Source: DP-19 sp036496285
GTDB taxonomy: Bacteria > Desulfobacterota > Binatia > UTPRO1
Reading direction: 5' to 3'
Assembly (NCBI GenBank): GCA_036496285.1
Contig: DASXLI010000015.1
Coordinates: 1 to 64,000, forward strand
DNA: 64,000 nucleotides
Part shown: piece by piece, positions 7,690-21,611 of the stretch
How the letters are laid out: every line of letters starts with the position of its first letter
Numbering within the stretch: position 1 is the stretch's first letter
Notes under the pieces: model-generated
The model's input: only the letters and a program-made list of their open reading frames with translations
Databases searched by the model: none
Told to the model about the DNA's origin: nothing
Position numbers and translations under genes: made by a program

Positions 7690-10503
7690 CTACGGCCCGA
7701 CGCGAATGGCCCACTCCAGGCCCGCGACGCTGTCGAACTGCGGGTAATCGCCGGGGTGGGCGGCGATGTAGGCGCTCGAAGCCGCAACCAGACGGTCGAG
7801 CGTGTCGTCGCCGAGACCATTGATCACCGACTCCGTCTTGCGGACCCCGAGCGGGAACGTCGAGAGATCCTTGGAGCCGATCGGGATCTCGAGCGGCTGG
7901 TCGGCCGACTGCGCCGGCACGTTGACGCGCGCAACGCTGCCGACGGTCGTGTTGATGCGCACGTACGTCCGCCACTCCGCCGCCGTCAGCGTCCCATGGG
8001 GCGTGGCCCCGATGATCGGCGTCGGCGTCACGGTCGGCGTGGCCGTGCGCGTCGGCGTCGGGATCTGGATCGTGCCGTCGATGCGCGCCGCCCAGACGAC
8101 CGCGATGACGCTGTCGAACGTCGGGTAGTCGGCGAAGTGGCCGCGCATGTAGGCGTCGGCCGCGTCGGTCAGGATCTGCAGCGTGTCGCCGCCAAGCGCA
8201 CCGATCTGCGCGTTCGTGACGTGCACTCCGGAGACGAACTCCGGCACCTGATCCGTCGGGATGGACGCCAGCACCAGCTTGTCGGTCGCGCGTTGCGGCA
8301 CGTCGACGCTGGTGGCGTTGCCCGCGGTGGTGGCGATGCGGACATAGAACTCCCACTGCGTGAGCGTCGTCGGCGGCCCGTTCGGCCCCGGGGTCGCGGT
8401 GGCGGTCGGGGTCGGCACGATGGGGCCGGCGTCGCCGAGGCGCGCCGCCCAGACGAGATCGACGAGCGTGTCGAAGTCCGGATAGTCGGCCGGGTGCCCG
8501 CGCATGTACACGTCGGCGGCGGCGCGCAGGACGTCGAGCGTGTCGCCGCCGAGGCCGGCGATCTGGGCCGTCGTCACGTGCACGTTGATCGGGAACAAGG
8601 GCAGCTGCGACGCGAGGATGGCCGCGACCACCGGTACGTCGATCGAGCCCAACGGGACGTTCACACTGATAGGATTCCCGGCCGTCGTGACGCTGCGCAC
8701 ATAGAACTGCCACTGCTCGAACGCCCGCGGCGTCGGCACCGGAATGGGCGTGACGGTCGCGGTGGGCGTCGGCGGCGGCGGCACCGCTCCATCGATGCGG
8801 GCCGCCCAGATGATCTCGACGATGCTGGCGAAGTCGGGGAAGTCGTCGGCGTGCCCGCGGATGTAGCCGTCGGTGGCCGTGGTGAGGATCTGCAGCGTGT
8901 TGCCGATCACGCCGAGCTCCTGGCCGCCGACGTGAACGCCAGGCAGGAAGTTCGGCAGGTCGGCGGTGCGGATCGTCGCGACCACCGGGAGGTCGGTCGA
9001 GCGCTGCGGCACGTCGACGGCGTTCTCGTTGCCGGCGCCCGTCAGGATGCGAACGTAGACCTGCCATTGCGTGGTCGTGAGCACGCTGGGCGTCGGGCCG
9101 ACGGCGGTCGCGGTGGGGCGCGGCGTCGCAGTCGGCGTGATCGTACGAACCGGCGTCGGCGTCGGTAGCTCGGCGGTCGGCACCGGCCCATCGGTGTCGA
9201 CGCGGATGGCCCAGAAGATCGAGGTGACGCCCGCGTACCCCGGGTAGTCGCCCGGGTTGAGGCGCATGTGCGCGTCGGCGGCCTCGCTGAGCGATTCCAG
9301 CGTGTCGCCGAGGGTCGCGAGCTTGGCGCCCGTCACGCGGACGCCGTCCTTGAACGACGGCAGGAGCTCCGGCCGGACGAAGGCACCGATCGGCACGTCG
9401 ATCGACCGCTTGGGGACGTCGACGCTGAGCGCGTCGCCACCGGTCAGCGCGATCCGCAGATAGAGACGCCAGGCGGCGACGACCGCGGTGGCCTGCGGCG
9501 TCGGCTCGGGGGCGGGCTCCGTGCGGGTGGGGCGCGGCGTCGGGATCGGCGATGTGCCCGGGCATGGCGCGGCGGCCCGGTTCGAGGGATCCGGGCGCAC
9601 CTTCACGTCGCGCTGGCCGTTGCCGGTCGCGACGTTGCCGTTCGCCATGACGTCGGCGTCGGCGGCGAAGGGCGCCGACTTCTCCACGCGGATGCCGATA
9701 CCGGGATTGTCCGTCGCCGCGTTGTTGACCAGCACGAGCCCGGCCGAGTTGGTGACGTAGACCCCGTTCGGCTCGTTGCCCGAGGAGGTGCAGCCCTGGA
9801 TGCTCGTGCCCGGCGACGTCAGCACGCGGATGCCGTCGGCGCCGCGGCTGTTGGTCACGTGATCGTTGAGCAGCCGGACGCACGGCGAGCTCAGCACCCG
9901 GATGCCCTCGCGCTTGGCGCCGTCGACCACGGTGTCGGACACGATCGTGCCGGGCGAATGGTCGATCAGCAGCGCCTGCTCGACGCCCCGGTCACCGACT
10001 GCCCCGAGCAGCGTGCACTGGATGATCGCGTTGTTGGCGCCGCGGCTGACCCGGATGTGCAGCGCGTCGTCCTCGAGGGTGAGCCCCGAAAGGACGCTGT
10101 TCTGGCTATTGAGCAGGCGCACGCCGTCGTACGCGCCGCGGATCGCGAAGTTCCGCAGGGTGACGCCGTTCGCGTGGTCGATCCGTACGCCGTCGTCGCT
10201 CACACCGCGCGTGCCGCGGATCGTGAACGGATCGTCGGGATCCGCGGACTCGATCGTGATCCCGTCGTTGTCGTCGCCGACGTGGACCGACTCGTGGTAC
10301 TCGCCGGCGGCGACCGAGATGGTGTCACCCGGCGCGGCCGCGTCGACGGCGTCCTGGATCGTCGGCTGGTCGGCGGGGACGTTGATCACCGCCGCGTGCG
10401 CGGCGGCCGCAGCCGTGCCGAGCGCGACGCTCGCGAGCAGCGCGACGACGAGGCGCGCGAGCCGCGCCGTGGAGCTGGGGAGACGATACATCGCCGGGTT
10501 CAT
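7690..10503 (-). CDS. Exported beta-helix protein with five tandem ~92-aa repeats
   Basis: The protein has 937 residues. A signal peptide covers about 1-37. Residues 38-305 form a right-handed parallel beta-helix of NosD/pectin-lyase type: it opens with INVPADQPTIQDAVDAA, and short turns such as GIRV, GVRL and GVYV recur. After this come five repeats of about 92 residues (345-435, 480-571, 598-690, 717-810, 844-935). They share W..YVRI, a VDVP core, a GVxVT..I..LGGDTL stretch and a final (D)YP.F...W(A)ARI. Pro/Thr-rich linkers of 27-45 residues separate them. I do not recognise the repeat. The build suggests a long extracellular or surface protein. ATG at 10491 and GTG at 10530 are alternative starts. 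Confidence 0.8.
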   Translation of the reverse strand: MNPAMYRLPSSTARLARLVVALLASVALGTAAAAAHAAVINVPADQPTIQDAVDAAAPGDTISVAAGEYHESVHVGDDNDGITIESADPDDPFTIRGTRGVSDDGVRIDHANGVTLRNFAIRGAYDGVRLLNSQNSVLSGLTLEDDALHIRVSRGANNAIIQCTLLGAVGDRGVEQALLIDHSPGTIVSDTVVDGAKREGIRVLSSPCVRLLNDHVTNSRGADGIRVLTSPGTSIQGCTSSGNEPNGVYVTNSAGLVLVNNAATDNPGIGIRVEKSAPFAADADVMANGNVATGNGQRDVKVRPDPSNRAAAPCPGTSPIPTPRPTRTEPAPEPTPQATAVVAAWRLYLRIALTGGDALSVDVPKRSIDVPIGAFVRPELLPSFKDGVRVTGAKLATLGDTLESLSEAADAHMRLNPGDYPGYAGVTSIFWAIRVDTDGPVPTAELPTPTPVRTITPTATPRPTATAVGPTPSVLTTTQWQVYVRILTGAGNENAVDVPQRSTDLPVVATIRTADLPNFLPGVHVGGQELGVIGNTLQILTTATDGYIRGHADDFPDFASIVEIIWAARIDGAVPPPPTPTATVTPIPVPTPRAFEQWQFYVRSVTTAGNPISVNVPLGSIDVPVVAAILASQLPLFPINVHVTTAQIAGLGGDTLDVLRAAADVYMRGHPADYPDFDTLVDLVWAARLGDAGPIVPTPTATATPGPNGPPTTLTQWEFYVRIATTAGNATSVDVPQRATDKLVLASIPTDQVPEFVSGVHVTNAQIGALGGDTLQILTDAADAYMRGHFADYPTFDSVIAVVWAARIDGTIQIPTPTRTATPTVTPTPIIGATPHGTLTAAEWRTYVRINTTVGSVARVNVPAQSADQPLEIPIGSKDLSTFPLGVRKTESVINGLGDDTLDRLVAASSAYIAAHPGDYPQFDSVAGLEWAIRVGP
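7699..9471 (-). repeat. Five tandem domain repeats within the beta-helix gene
   Basis: The repeat units lie at 9199-9471, 8791-9066, 8434-8712, 8074-8355 and 7699-7974, in order from the N-terminus. Units 2, 3 and 4 are the most alike; units 1 and 5 at the ends are more diverged. The linkers carry PTPT, TATP and PTPI runs. The pattern fits internal duplication of one domain with its linker. Confidence 0.8.
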
Positions 10504-10587
10504 GGCTGCGATGCCGCGAAGGAGGCACACGGTCTCACAGCGGTCGAGTCCTGGTCAAGGTTTCATTGCGTGACGGGGACCGTTCCG

Positions 10588-11310
10588 CTAGCGCGAAATC
10601 CCGAGCAGATGCTGCGATGAAAAAGTTGCCGGACGCCACGCCTCGGTGAGGCGCACCCGCGCCGGACGGCCCTCCTCCGTCATGCGAAGCTCGAGCGCGC
10701 GGGTCACCAGGCCGTGCGCGGCCAGCGCCCGGTAGAGCGGGCGCGTGTCCGTGCGGAACCCGTCGGCAACGAGCGCGAGACCGTCGGGCGCGAGATGGCG
10801 GGCGAGCGTCGCGGCGAGGTCGTCGAAACGCTCCGGCTCGTAGGCGACCTCCGCGGCCAGGACGAGCGCGAAGCGCGCGCGCGGCGAGAGCAGGCGGTAG
10901 TCGGCGCAGACGCACGCGCCGCGGAGGCCGTTGGCCCGGAGCGTGGCGCGGACGAACGCGAGCGCCGGCCGTGCCCCGTCGACGAAGGTCACGTCGGCGC
11001 CAGCGGCCGCGGCGACCGCGCCGGGAAGACCGAGCCCGCAACCGATCTCGAGGACGCGCCGGCCGCGCACGCTCGTCCAGCGCGTCAGGTAGTCGGCGAC
11101 GGCGCGGGCGCCACTCCAGAGATAGGCCCAGTACGGCGGCTCGGCGTCGCCGCGCAGCAGCGCGTCGCGATCGACGAGCGCCTCGAGGTCGGCGACGCCG
11201 TAGAGATCGAGCGCGGTCCCACCGAAGCGCACGCGCGTCGCCCGCGCGGGAAAGCCGGCGATCGACGTCGACGTGGTCGGCGCGGCGCCGTCGGGATTCT
11301 TCTCCGCCAC
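10588..11310 (-). CDS. Class I SAM-dependent methyltransferase
   Basis: The protein has 240 residues. Motif I for S-adenosylmethionine binding is VLEIGCGLGLPG at about 86-97, followed by DVTFVDGARPAL (motif II region) and LVLAAEVAYEPERF (motif IV region). The upstream PPYWAYLWSGARAVADYL matches the P-Y-W..LWP/W-S-G segment of METTL20/METTL21-type protein-lysine methyltransferases (ETF-beta or calmodulin methylating enzymes). A protein substrate is likely but unproved. The start is GTG at 11310. It is divergent from the UvrA-like gene, with 67 bases between the two starts. Confidence 0.82.
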   Translation of the reverse strand: MAEKNPDGAAPTTSTSIAGFPARATRVRFGGTALDLYGVADLEALVDRDALLRGDAEPPYWAYLWSGARAVADYLTRWTSVRGRRVLEIGCGLGLPGAVAAAAGADVTFVDGARPALAFVRATLRANGLRGACVCADYRLLSPRARFALVLAAEVAYEPERFDDLAATLARHLAPDGLALVADGFRTDTRPLYRALAAHGLVTRALELRMTEEGRPARVRLTEAWRPATFSSQHLLGISR

Positions 11311-11335
11311 GGATGCACTCGCCCGGGAATCCGAC

Positions 11336-11358
11336 TATAGTGGGACGTTTCGTCCCAC
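11336..11358 (+). promoter_or_regulatory. TATAGT box overlapping a perfect 19-bp palindrome
   Basis: TATAGT at 11336-11341 looks like a -10 box reading toward the UvrA-like gene, with the start codon 37 bases further on. It runs straight into GTGGGACG-TTT-CGTCCCAC (11340-11358), two perfect 8-base arms. A palindrome at the -10/+1 position is the usual place for a repressor site. The sequence does not look like the E. coli or B. subtilis LexA box. No good -35 was seen. Confidence 0.5.
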
Positions 11359-11377
11359 ACGCGATTCAACCGGGTAC

Positions 11378-16975
<5,598 letters not shown>

Positions 16976-16984
<9 letters not shown>

Positions 16985-17012
16985 TCGCGCGCCGATACGG
17001 AGCAATTTTTTC
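16976..17012 (+). terminator. Possible weak terminator after UvrA-like gene
   Basis: GCGCGC-TGATC-GCGCGC forms a 6-bp stem with the stop codon in its loop. A run ATTTTTTC follows 12 bases later, further than in typical intrinsic terminators. Confidence 0.25.
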
Positions 17013-17042
17013 TTGACAGCACCGATGGAGGGGAGCTAGTTC
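17013..17042 (+). promoter_or_regulatory. Candidate sigma70 promoter for dodecin-like gene
   Basis: A perfect TTGACA (17013-17018) is followed after 18 bases by TAGTTC (17037-17042), a weak -10. It lies about 110 bases before the start codon of the dodecin-like gene. Confidence 0.35.
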
Positions 17043-17149
17043 TTCGGGCGCGGTAGCGGCAGCGGGGTCTGGTGGTGCGTAGCCTGGTGCAGCACTCAGG
17101 AGATCCGCGGGTCCGTGGTCGCAATCCCCCTCAAAGAGTCGGCAACTTC

Positions 17150-17461
17150 ATGAACGAGACGCTCGTCCCAGCGCCGCGCTATACGGGCCGCATCCGCACC
17201 AAGTACGCGGAGGCTGCGACGCAGGGGGATGAGACGCCGGCGACCGTGCAGTTCGTGGGGGCTTCCGACGCGACGATCGCCGAGGCCGTACGCGATGCCC
17301 TGGCACGCGCCTCGAAATCGCTCCGCACCCTCGACGGTGCGGGGGTGCTGGTGATCCCCCAGATCCTGCACGAAGGTGCAGAACCGCGCTTCCGCGTGAC
17401 CCTCCAGGTCACGGCGGCAGCGCCCGAAACGCAGGTCGCCGGACCTCCACCGGCGCGCTGA
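17150..17461 (+). CDS. Dodecin-like small protein
   Basis: The protein has 103 residues; a GTG at 17072 would add 26 poorly protein-like residues. Residues about 33-95 match the dodecin pattern: a V-x-x-V-G-x-S strand, the helix ATIAEAVRDALARASKSL, then two strands ending RFRVTLQV. Dodecins are dodecameric flavin-binding or storage proteins of about 70 residues. Here the Trp that stacks on the flavin, usually in a T-S-W motif before the helix, is replaced (DATI). Flavin binding is therefore doubtful. The extra 30 N-terminal residues and the Pro-rich tail are also unusual. Confidence 0.65.
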   Translation: MNETLVPAPRYTGRIRTKYAEAATQGDETPATVQFVGASDATIAEAVRDALARASKSLRTLDGAGVLVIPQILHEGAEPRFRVTLQVTAAAPETQVAGPPPAR

Positions 17462-17565
17462 CCGATGCTCACCCCTCTCGACGCCGCCGCGTTTCCGACA
17501 CGCGGCAGCGTCGAACCCGGCGCCTCCTCCCTGTGCGCTCTGCGGTGGACGCTTTTCGCAACCCC

Positions 17566-17585
17566 TTGTCCGTACGAACAGACAA
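17566..17585. promoter_or_regulatory. Imperfect 20-bp palindrome upstream of small gene
   Basis: TTGTC and GACAA end arms enclose CGTACGAACA. Sixteen of 20 positions are self-complementary. It sits 41 bases upstream of the next start codon and could be an operator; no partner regulator is evident. Confidence 0.35.
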
Positions 17586-17625
17586 AGTGTATCCACAGGT
17601 GTGGAAAACCGGGGGGAGGGACGTG

Positions 17626-17901
17626 ATGCGTGGACGGATGAAGGATCGGGTGGAGAGGGATGACCGGGACGAGGTGCAGGCGTTCTGCGACGAGGCGGCA
17701 CGCCAGATGGTCGGCATCGAGATGCGGCTTCGCACGCTCGCGGCGACGCGTCAGGAGCCAGCCATCACCTTGATCGAGGAGGCCATCGGCTGCTCCCTGC
17801 AGCTCGCCAAGAGCCTGCTCGAAGCGGGACGCGAGGGACGGCATGGCACGCTGCTGGCGGTCCGCCCGCTGCTGCGCGCATTGTCGGTCGAGCCGCGCTG
17901 A
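17626..17901 (+). CDS. Small helical protein of unknown function
   Basis: The protein has 91 residues with a strong ribosome binding site (GGGAGGGACGTG before the ATG). It is predicted entirely helical with many charged residues (RVERDDRDEVQAFCDEAARQ), followed by a Leu/Ala-rich amphipathic part. No motif is recognised and there is no membrane segment. It stands alone on the plus strand, converging with the DUF971 gene one base beyond its stop. Coding potential is supported by the ribosome binding site and by normal codon use. Confidence 0.6.
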   Translation: MRGRMKDRVERDDRDEVQAFCDEAARQMVGIEMRLRTLAATRQEPAITLIEEAIGCSLQLAKSLLEAGREGRHGTLLAVRPLLRALSVEPR

Positions 17902-17902
17902 C

Positions 17903-18289
17903 TCAGCGACCGCCGGTGATCGGATACTCCGGCTCGCCGGCGCAATACGCGCACCGGCAGAGCGCGCGTAGCTCCTCGTCCACGAAGAGGCTCTCGTGAC
18001 CATCGGCCCAGCGGAGGACGAGCGTGGTGTCGCCGAGGCGGTCGAAGGCGTCGAGGCGCTCCCGTGGAGGCGCGGCGCCGGGTGCGCTCGCGGGGCCGGC
18101 CGGCGCACCCGCCGTGCGGTCCTCGGCTGCCGCGCGGCAGGCATCACATGGGCAGTGGGCACGGAGGTGCCGATACGGAAGAATGCTCTCGTGCCCATCT
18201 CCCCATCCGATACCGAGTGCGTAGCGGCCCACCTCCGTCAGCGTCTTCATCGCCGGCGTGGGGGGCCGTTTCTGCGAGTGATCGGTCAT
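17903..18289 (-). CDS. Tandem DUF971 (GBBH-like N-terminal) protein
   Basis: The protein has 128 residues with two copies of the same small domain, about 16-52 and 82-118. Each has a G(W/R)xDGHES strand, then LRA(H/L)C, then CxxC (CPCDAC and CRCAYC). This is the DUF971 fold found at the N-terminus of gamma-butyrobetaine hydroxylases and in iron-sulfur-related small proteins. The cysteines may bind zinc or an Fe-S cluster. A Gly/Ala/Pro linker joins the copies. GGAGGACGC precedes the ATG. Most DUF971 proteins carry one copy, so the doubling is notable. Confidence 0.78.
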   Translation of the reverse strand: MTDHSQKRPPTPAMKTLTEVGRYALGIGWGDGHESILPYRHLRAHCPCDACRAAAEDRTAGAPAGPASAPGAAPPRERLDAFDRLGDTTLVLRWADGHESLFVDEELRALCRCAYCAGEPEYPITGGR

Positions 18290-18349
18290 GCGTCCTCCGG
18301 CTCCAGCGTGTTTCTTGACACTTCTCCCGGCGAGACGCGAGGATGCGGC

Positions 18350-19102
18350 ATGCAGCGTCCTCGCACCCTCCTCGTTCTGGCGGTCGCGCTCACGTGCCTG
18401 GGGACCGTCGGTCTGGCCTCGCCGGGTCGGGCAGAGACCGTTCCGGCCGCCAAGGCGCACGACTACGTCGGCAAGGACGTCACGGTCGAGGGTCGCATCG
18501 TCGCGATGCACGACTCGCCGCTCGCGAGCGTCATCGCCTTCCAGCCGAACTTCGCAGGCTTCACGGCGACGATCCTGGCCGGCGACCGGGCCAAGTTCCC
18601 GACCGATCTCGAGAGCCGCTACAGCGGCCGCGTCGTGCAGGTGAGCGGCACCATCACAGCCTACCGGGGCAAGCCCGAGATGACCTTGCGTGATCCGTCG
18701 CAGCTCACTCTGGTCGTCGATCCGAACCTCACCGCGACCCCGGCCGCCCAACCGACGCCGGCGACACCGCCGACGCCCTCCGCCGACGTCGAGCAGCTGA
18801 GGCGCGACATGGCGAACCTCGACGACCGCATGGGCGCGATCGAGCAGCGCCTCGGTGCGATCGAGCAGCTGCTCGCCGGCCAGGCGGCGCAGGCCGAGGC
18901 ATTCCGCGCCACCTATCCGACGCCGGTTTCGGCCGTCGGCGGGCTCGGCATCGGCGCCGGTCCCGGGTCGGTCCGGCAGGCGCTCGGACCGCCGAACGAG
19001 GTGCGGCGCGCCCCGGGGGGCGCCGAGGTGTGGAACTACGGCACCGGCCGCACCGTCACGTTCGACAGCGCCGGACGCGTGACGAGCTGGACCGGCTTCT
19101 GA
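18350..19102 (+). CDS. Exported OB-fold / coiled-coil / BamE-like protein
   Basis: The protein has 250 residues. A signal peptide covers 1-28. Residues 36-124 look like a small OB-fold domain of the bacterial nucleic-acid-binding-like type (VGKDVTVEGRI...VVQVSGTITAYRGKPEM). A Pro/Thr linker follows, then a short coiled coil at 145-180 (repeated MGAIEQRLGAIEQLL). The C-terminal 50 residues (GPGSVRQALGPPNEVRR...WNYGTGRTVTFDSAGRV) resemble the BamE/SmpA domain of outer-membrane assembly. AGGA precedes the ATG. A TTGACA at 18315 may be its -35 but no -10 fits. An envelope function is likely. Confidence 0.75.
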   Translation: MQRPRTLLVLAVALTCLGTVGLASPGRAETVPAAKAHDYVGKDVTVEGRIVAMHDSPLASVIAFQPNFAGFTATILAGDRAKFPTDLESRYSGRVVQVSGTITAYRGKPEMTLRDPSQLTLVVDPNLTATPAAQPTPATPPTPSADVEQLRRDMANLDDRMGAIEQRLGAIEQLLAGQAAQAEAFRATYPTPVSAVGGLGIGAGPGSVRQALGPPNEVRRAPGGAEVWNYGTGRTVTFDSAGRVTSWTGF

Positions 19103-19135
19103 TCGCGGCGCCGCGGCCGCCCCACTGACGAGGGG

Positions 19136-20005
19136 TCAGGCGCGCAGGAAGTCGAGGATCAGACGGTTCACGGCGTCGGGCGCCTCCTGGTGCAGGAAAT
19201 GGCCCGTGCCCGGAACCACTTCCACGCGCAGCCCGCGCGGGAAGAACGTCTCCATGCCGGAAAGCAGCTCGGCGCCGATGCACCCGTCGTTCGCGCCGTG
19301 CAGCATGAGCGCCGGCACGTCGATCGGCTCGAGCATGATGCGGCTCTGCAGCGCGGCGTAGGCCGCCTGCTGCCGCGACGGGTCGAACATGGCACGGTAG
19401 TAACCGAGCGCCGCGCTCGCCACCCCCGGCTGGCGGAAGGTCTCCTTGAGCCGCGCCATCTCGTCCACCGGCCCCTGCCAGCCGGGCGACCAGTCCCGCC
19501 ACAGGCGCTCGAGAAAGGCGAAATCGTCGTTGGCGAGCGCCACGTCGGCGAACGGCGTCTGGAAGAAGAACATGTACCAGGAGCGCCGTTGCTGATCGTA
19601 GTTCGTGGCGAACGCCTGCATCACCTGCGCGCCGTACGGCACGGCGGCGGTCACGAGCTTGCGGACGCGCCGCGGCGCCGCGAGGGCCGCACCGTAGGCG
19701 GCGGTGGCGCCCCAGTCGTGGCCGATGACGACCGCGTCGTCGTAGCCGAGCGCCTCGATGAGCGCGATCGCGTCCTCGGCAAGCGCCGCCGTCTGGAACG
19801 CGCCGTCCGCCGGCATCACGCCCGGCGCATAGCCGCGCATCGCCGGGGCGACGGCGCGGAAGCCCGCCTTGGCGAGCGCCGGGAGCTGGTGGCGGAACGA
19901 GCGGGCGTGATCCGGAAAGCCGTGGAGGCAGAGCGCGAGCGGCCCCTCCCCTTCTTCCAACGTCGGGAAGTCGAGGCCGCGCGCACGGACGTGGCCTTCC
20001 TTCAC
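19136..20005 (-). CDS. Alpha/beta hydrolase, epoxide-hydrolase type
   Basis: The protein has 289 residues. The oxyanion region is LCLHGFPDHARSF. The nucleophile elbow GHDWGA carries Asp instead of Ser, which marks epoxide hydrolases and haloalkane dehalogenases. The acid is in GANDGCIG and the histidine in GTGHFLHQE. A cap region (about 135-205) is rich in aromatic residues. It would open an epoxide to a diol through an Asp ester. Its GTG start overlaps the aldehyde dehydrogenase stop (GTGA), so the two are co-translated and may act in sequence on one substrate. Confidence 0.85.
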   Translation of the reverse strand: MKEGHVRARGLDFPTLEEGEGPLALCLHGFPDHARSFRHQLPALAKAGFRAVAPAMRGYAPGVMPADGAFQTAALAEDAIALIEALGYDDAVVIGHDWGATAAYGAALAAPRRVRKLVTAAVPYGAQVMQAFATNYDQQRRSWYMFFFQTPFADVALANDDFAFLERLWRDWSPGWQGPVDEMARLKETFRQPGVASAALGYYRAMFDPSRQQAAYAALQSRIMLEPIDVPALMLHGANDGCIGAELLSGMETFFPRGLRVEVVPGTGHFLHQEAPDAVNRLILDFLRA

Positions 20006-21504
20006 AGCTTCATCCAGACCTGCTTGATCTGCGTGTAGAGCTCGAGCGAGTGCCTGCCGAGCTCGCGGCCGAAGCCGCTCTGCTTGTAGCCACCGAACGG
20101 CGACGACGGGTCCATCTGGTTGTAGCAGTTGACCCAGACCGTCCCGGCCTTGAGGGCGCGCGTGATCCGGTGCGCCTTGCTGACGTCACGGGTCCAGACG
20201 CCGGCCGCGAGGCCGTACACCGTGTCGTTGCCCTGGAAGACGGCGTCGTGCTCGTCCTTGAAGGGGATCGCCGCGACGACCGGCCCGAAGATCTCCTCCT
20301 GCGCGATGCGCATGGAATTCTTCACCCCGGTGAAGACCGTCGGCTTGACGAAGTAGCCCTTCGCCATCGCGCCCTCGGTGGCGGCCTCGCCGCCCGCCTT
20401 CACCTTGGCGCCCTCCTCCTTGCCGAGCTTCAGGTAGCCCTTCACCCGGTCGTACTGCTCGGCCGAGACCAGCGGGCCCATGCGCGTCTCGGGATCGAGC
20501 GGGGCGCCGAGCTTCACGTGCTGCGCGAAGGCGCCCACCTTGTCGGTGAACTCGTCGTACAGGCTCTCCTGCACGAAGAGCCGGGAGCCGGCGCAGCAGA
20601 CCTGTCCCTGATTGAAGAAGATGCCCATCAGCGCCCCGACCGTCGCGGCGTCCTGGTCGGCGTCGGCGAAGACGATGTTCGGCGACTTGCCGCCGAGCTC
20701 GAGCGAGACCCGCTTCAGGTTGCCGGCCGACGCCTTCAGGATGAGCTTGCCGACCTCGGTCGAGCCGGTGAACGCGACCTTGTCGACGCCGGGGTGCGAC
20801 GCGATCGCCGCCCCGGCCGTCTCGCCGAAGCCCGGCAGGACGTTGACGACACCGTTCGGCACGCCGGCCTCGAGCAGCAGCTCGGCCAGGCGGAGCGCGG
20901 TGAGCGGCGTCTGCTCGGCCGGCTTCAGGACGACCGTGTTGCCGCACGCGAGGGCGGGCGCGATCTTCCACGTCGCCATCATGAGCGGGAAGTTCCAGGG
21001 AATGATCTGCCCGCAGACGCCGACCGGCTCGCGCAACGTGTAGCTGAAGAACTCGGGGTCGCTCGGGTTGGTTTCGCCGTAGATCTTGGTCGGCCAGCCC
21101 GCGTAGTAGCGGAACACCTCGACGGCCCCGGGCACGTCGATGTTGCGCGACTCGAAGATCGGCTTGCCGTTGTCGAGCGTCTCGAGCTGCGCCAGCTCGT
21201 CGGCGTGCTCCTCCAGGAGATCGGCGATGCGGTTGAGGAGCCGGCTGCGCTCGCTCGGCTTCGACTCGCCCCAGCCGCCCTCGAAGGCCTTGCGCGCCGC
21301 GCGCACGGCGAGATCGACGTCGGCGGCATCCGCCTCGGCGACGCGCGCCAGCACGGCGCCGGTCGTCGGGTCGATCGTCTCGAAGGTCTTGCCGGACTTG
21401 GCATCGACCCATTTGCCGTCGATCAGCAGGCGCTTCGGCGCGCCTCCGACGAAGGCGGTGACGCTGGGATCGACGGCGGGCATCTGCATAGCGGGTTGGC
21501 TCAT
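20002..21504 (-). CDS. NAD(P)-dependent aldehyde dehydrogenase
   Basis: The protein has 500 residues, full length for the family. Cofactor and substrate signatures are PWNFPLMMATWKIAPALACGN, FTGSTEVGK, the catalytic Glu in LELGGKSPN and the catalytic Cys in NQGQVCCAGSR. It is closest to class 1/2 (betaine- or phenylacetaldehyde-type) dehydrogenases and oxidises an aldehyde to the acid. GGAGG precedes the ATG. It is the first gene of a two-gene operon with the epoxide hydrolase. The substrate cannot be told from sequence. Confidence 0.92.
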   Translation of the reverse strand: MSQPAMQMPAVDPSVTAFVGGAPKRLLIDGKWVDAKSGKTFETIDPTTGAVLARVAEADAADVDLAVRAARKAFEGGWGESKPSERSRLLNRIADLLEEHADELAQLETLDNGKPIFESRNIDVPGAVEVFRYYAGWPTKIYGETNPSDPEFFSYTLREPVGVCGQIIPWNFPLMMATWKIAPALACGNTVVLKPAEQTPLTALRLAELLLEAGVPNGVVNVLPGFGETAGAAIASHPGVDKVAFTGSTEVGKLILKASAGNLKRVSLELGGKSPNIVFADADQDAATVGALMGIFFNQGQVCCAGSRLFVQESLYDEFTDKVGAFAQHVKLGAPLDPETRMGPLVSAEQYDRVKGYLKLGKEEGAKVKAGGEAATEGAMAKGYFVKPTVFTGVKNSMRIAQEEIFGPVVAAIPFKDEHDAVFQGNDTVYGLAAGVWTRDVSKAHRITRALKAGTVWVNCYNQMDPSSPFGGYKQSGFGRELGRHSLELYTQIKQVWMKL

Positions 21505-21611
21505 GGCGTCCTCCCTGAAGTGGTGTGGCGCTACACTAGCCCCGCGGCCGTTCCTGTCAATTGAAGACGGCTGGTGACGCCGCAGGGCGTCCGTTACAGT
21601 CGGGCGACGGC

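Noticed and set aside
17072..17149. Longer start for the dodecin-like protein
   Set aside because: The extra 26 residues are Arg/Pro-rich and unlike the family, and the ribosome binding site is no better.
18315..18343. Promoter from TTGACA before the BamE-like gene
   Set aside because: No acceptable -10 is found at 15-19 bases, so only the -35 match remains.
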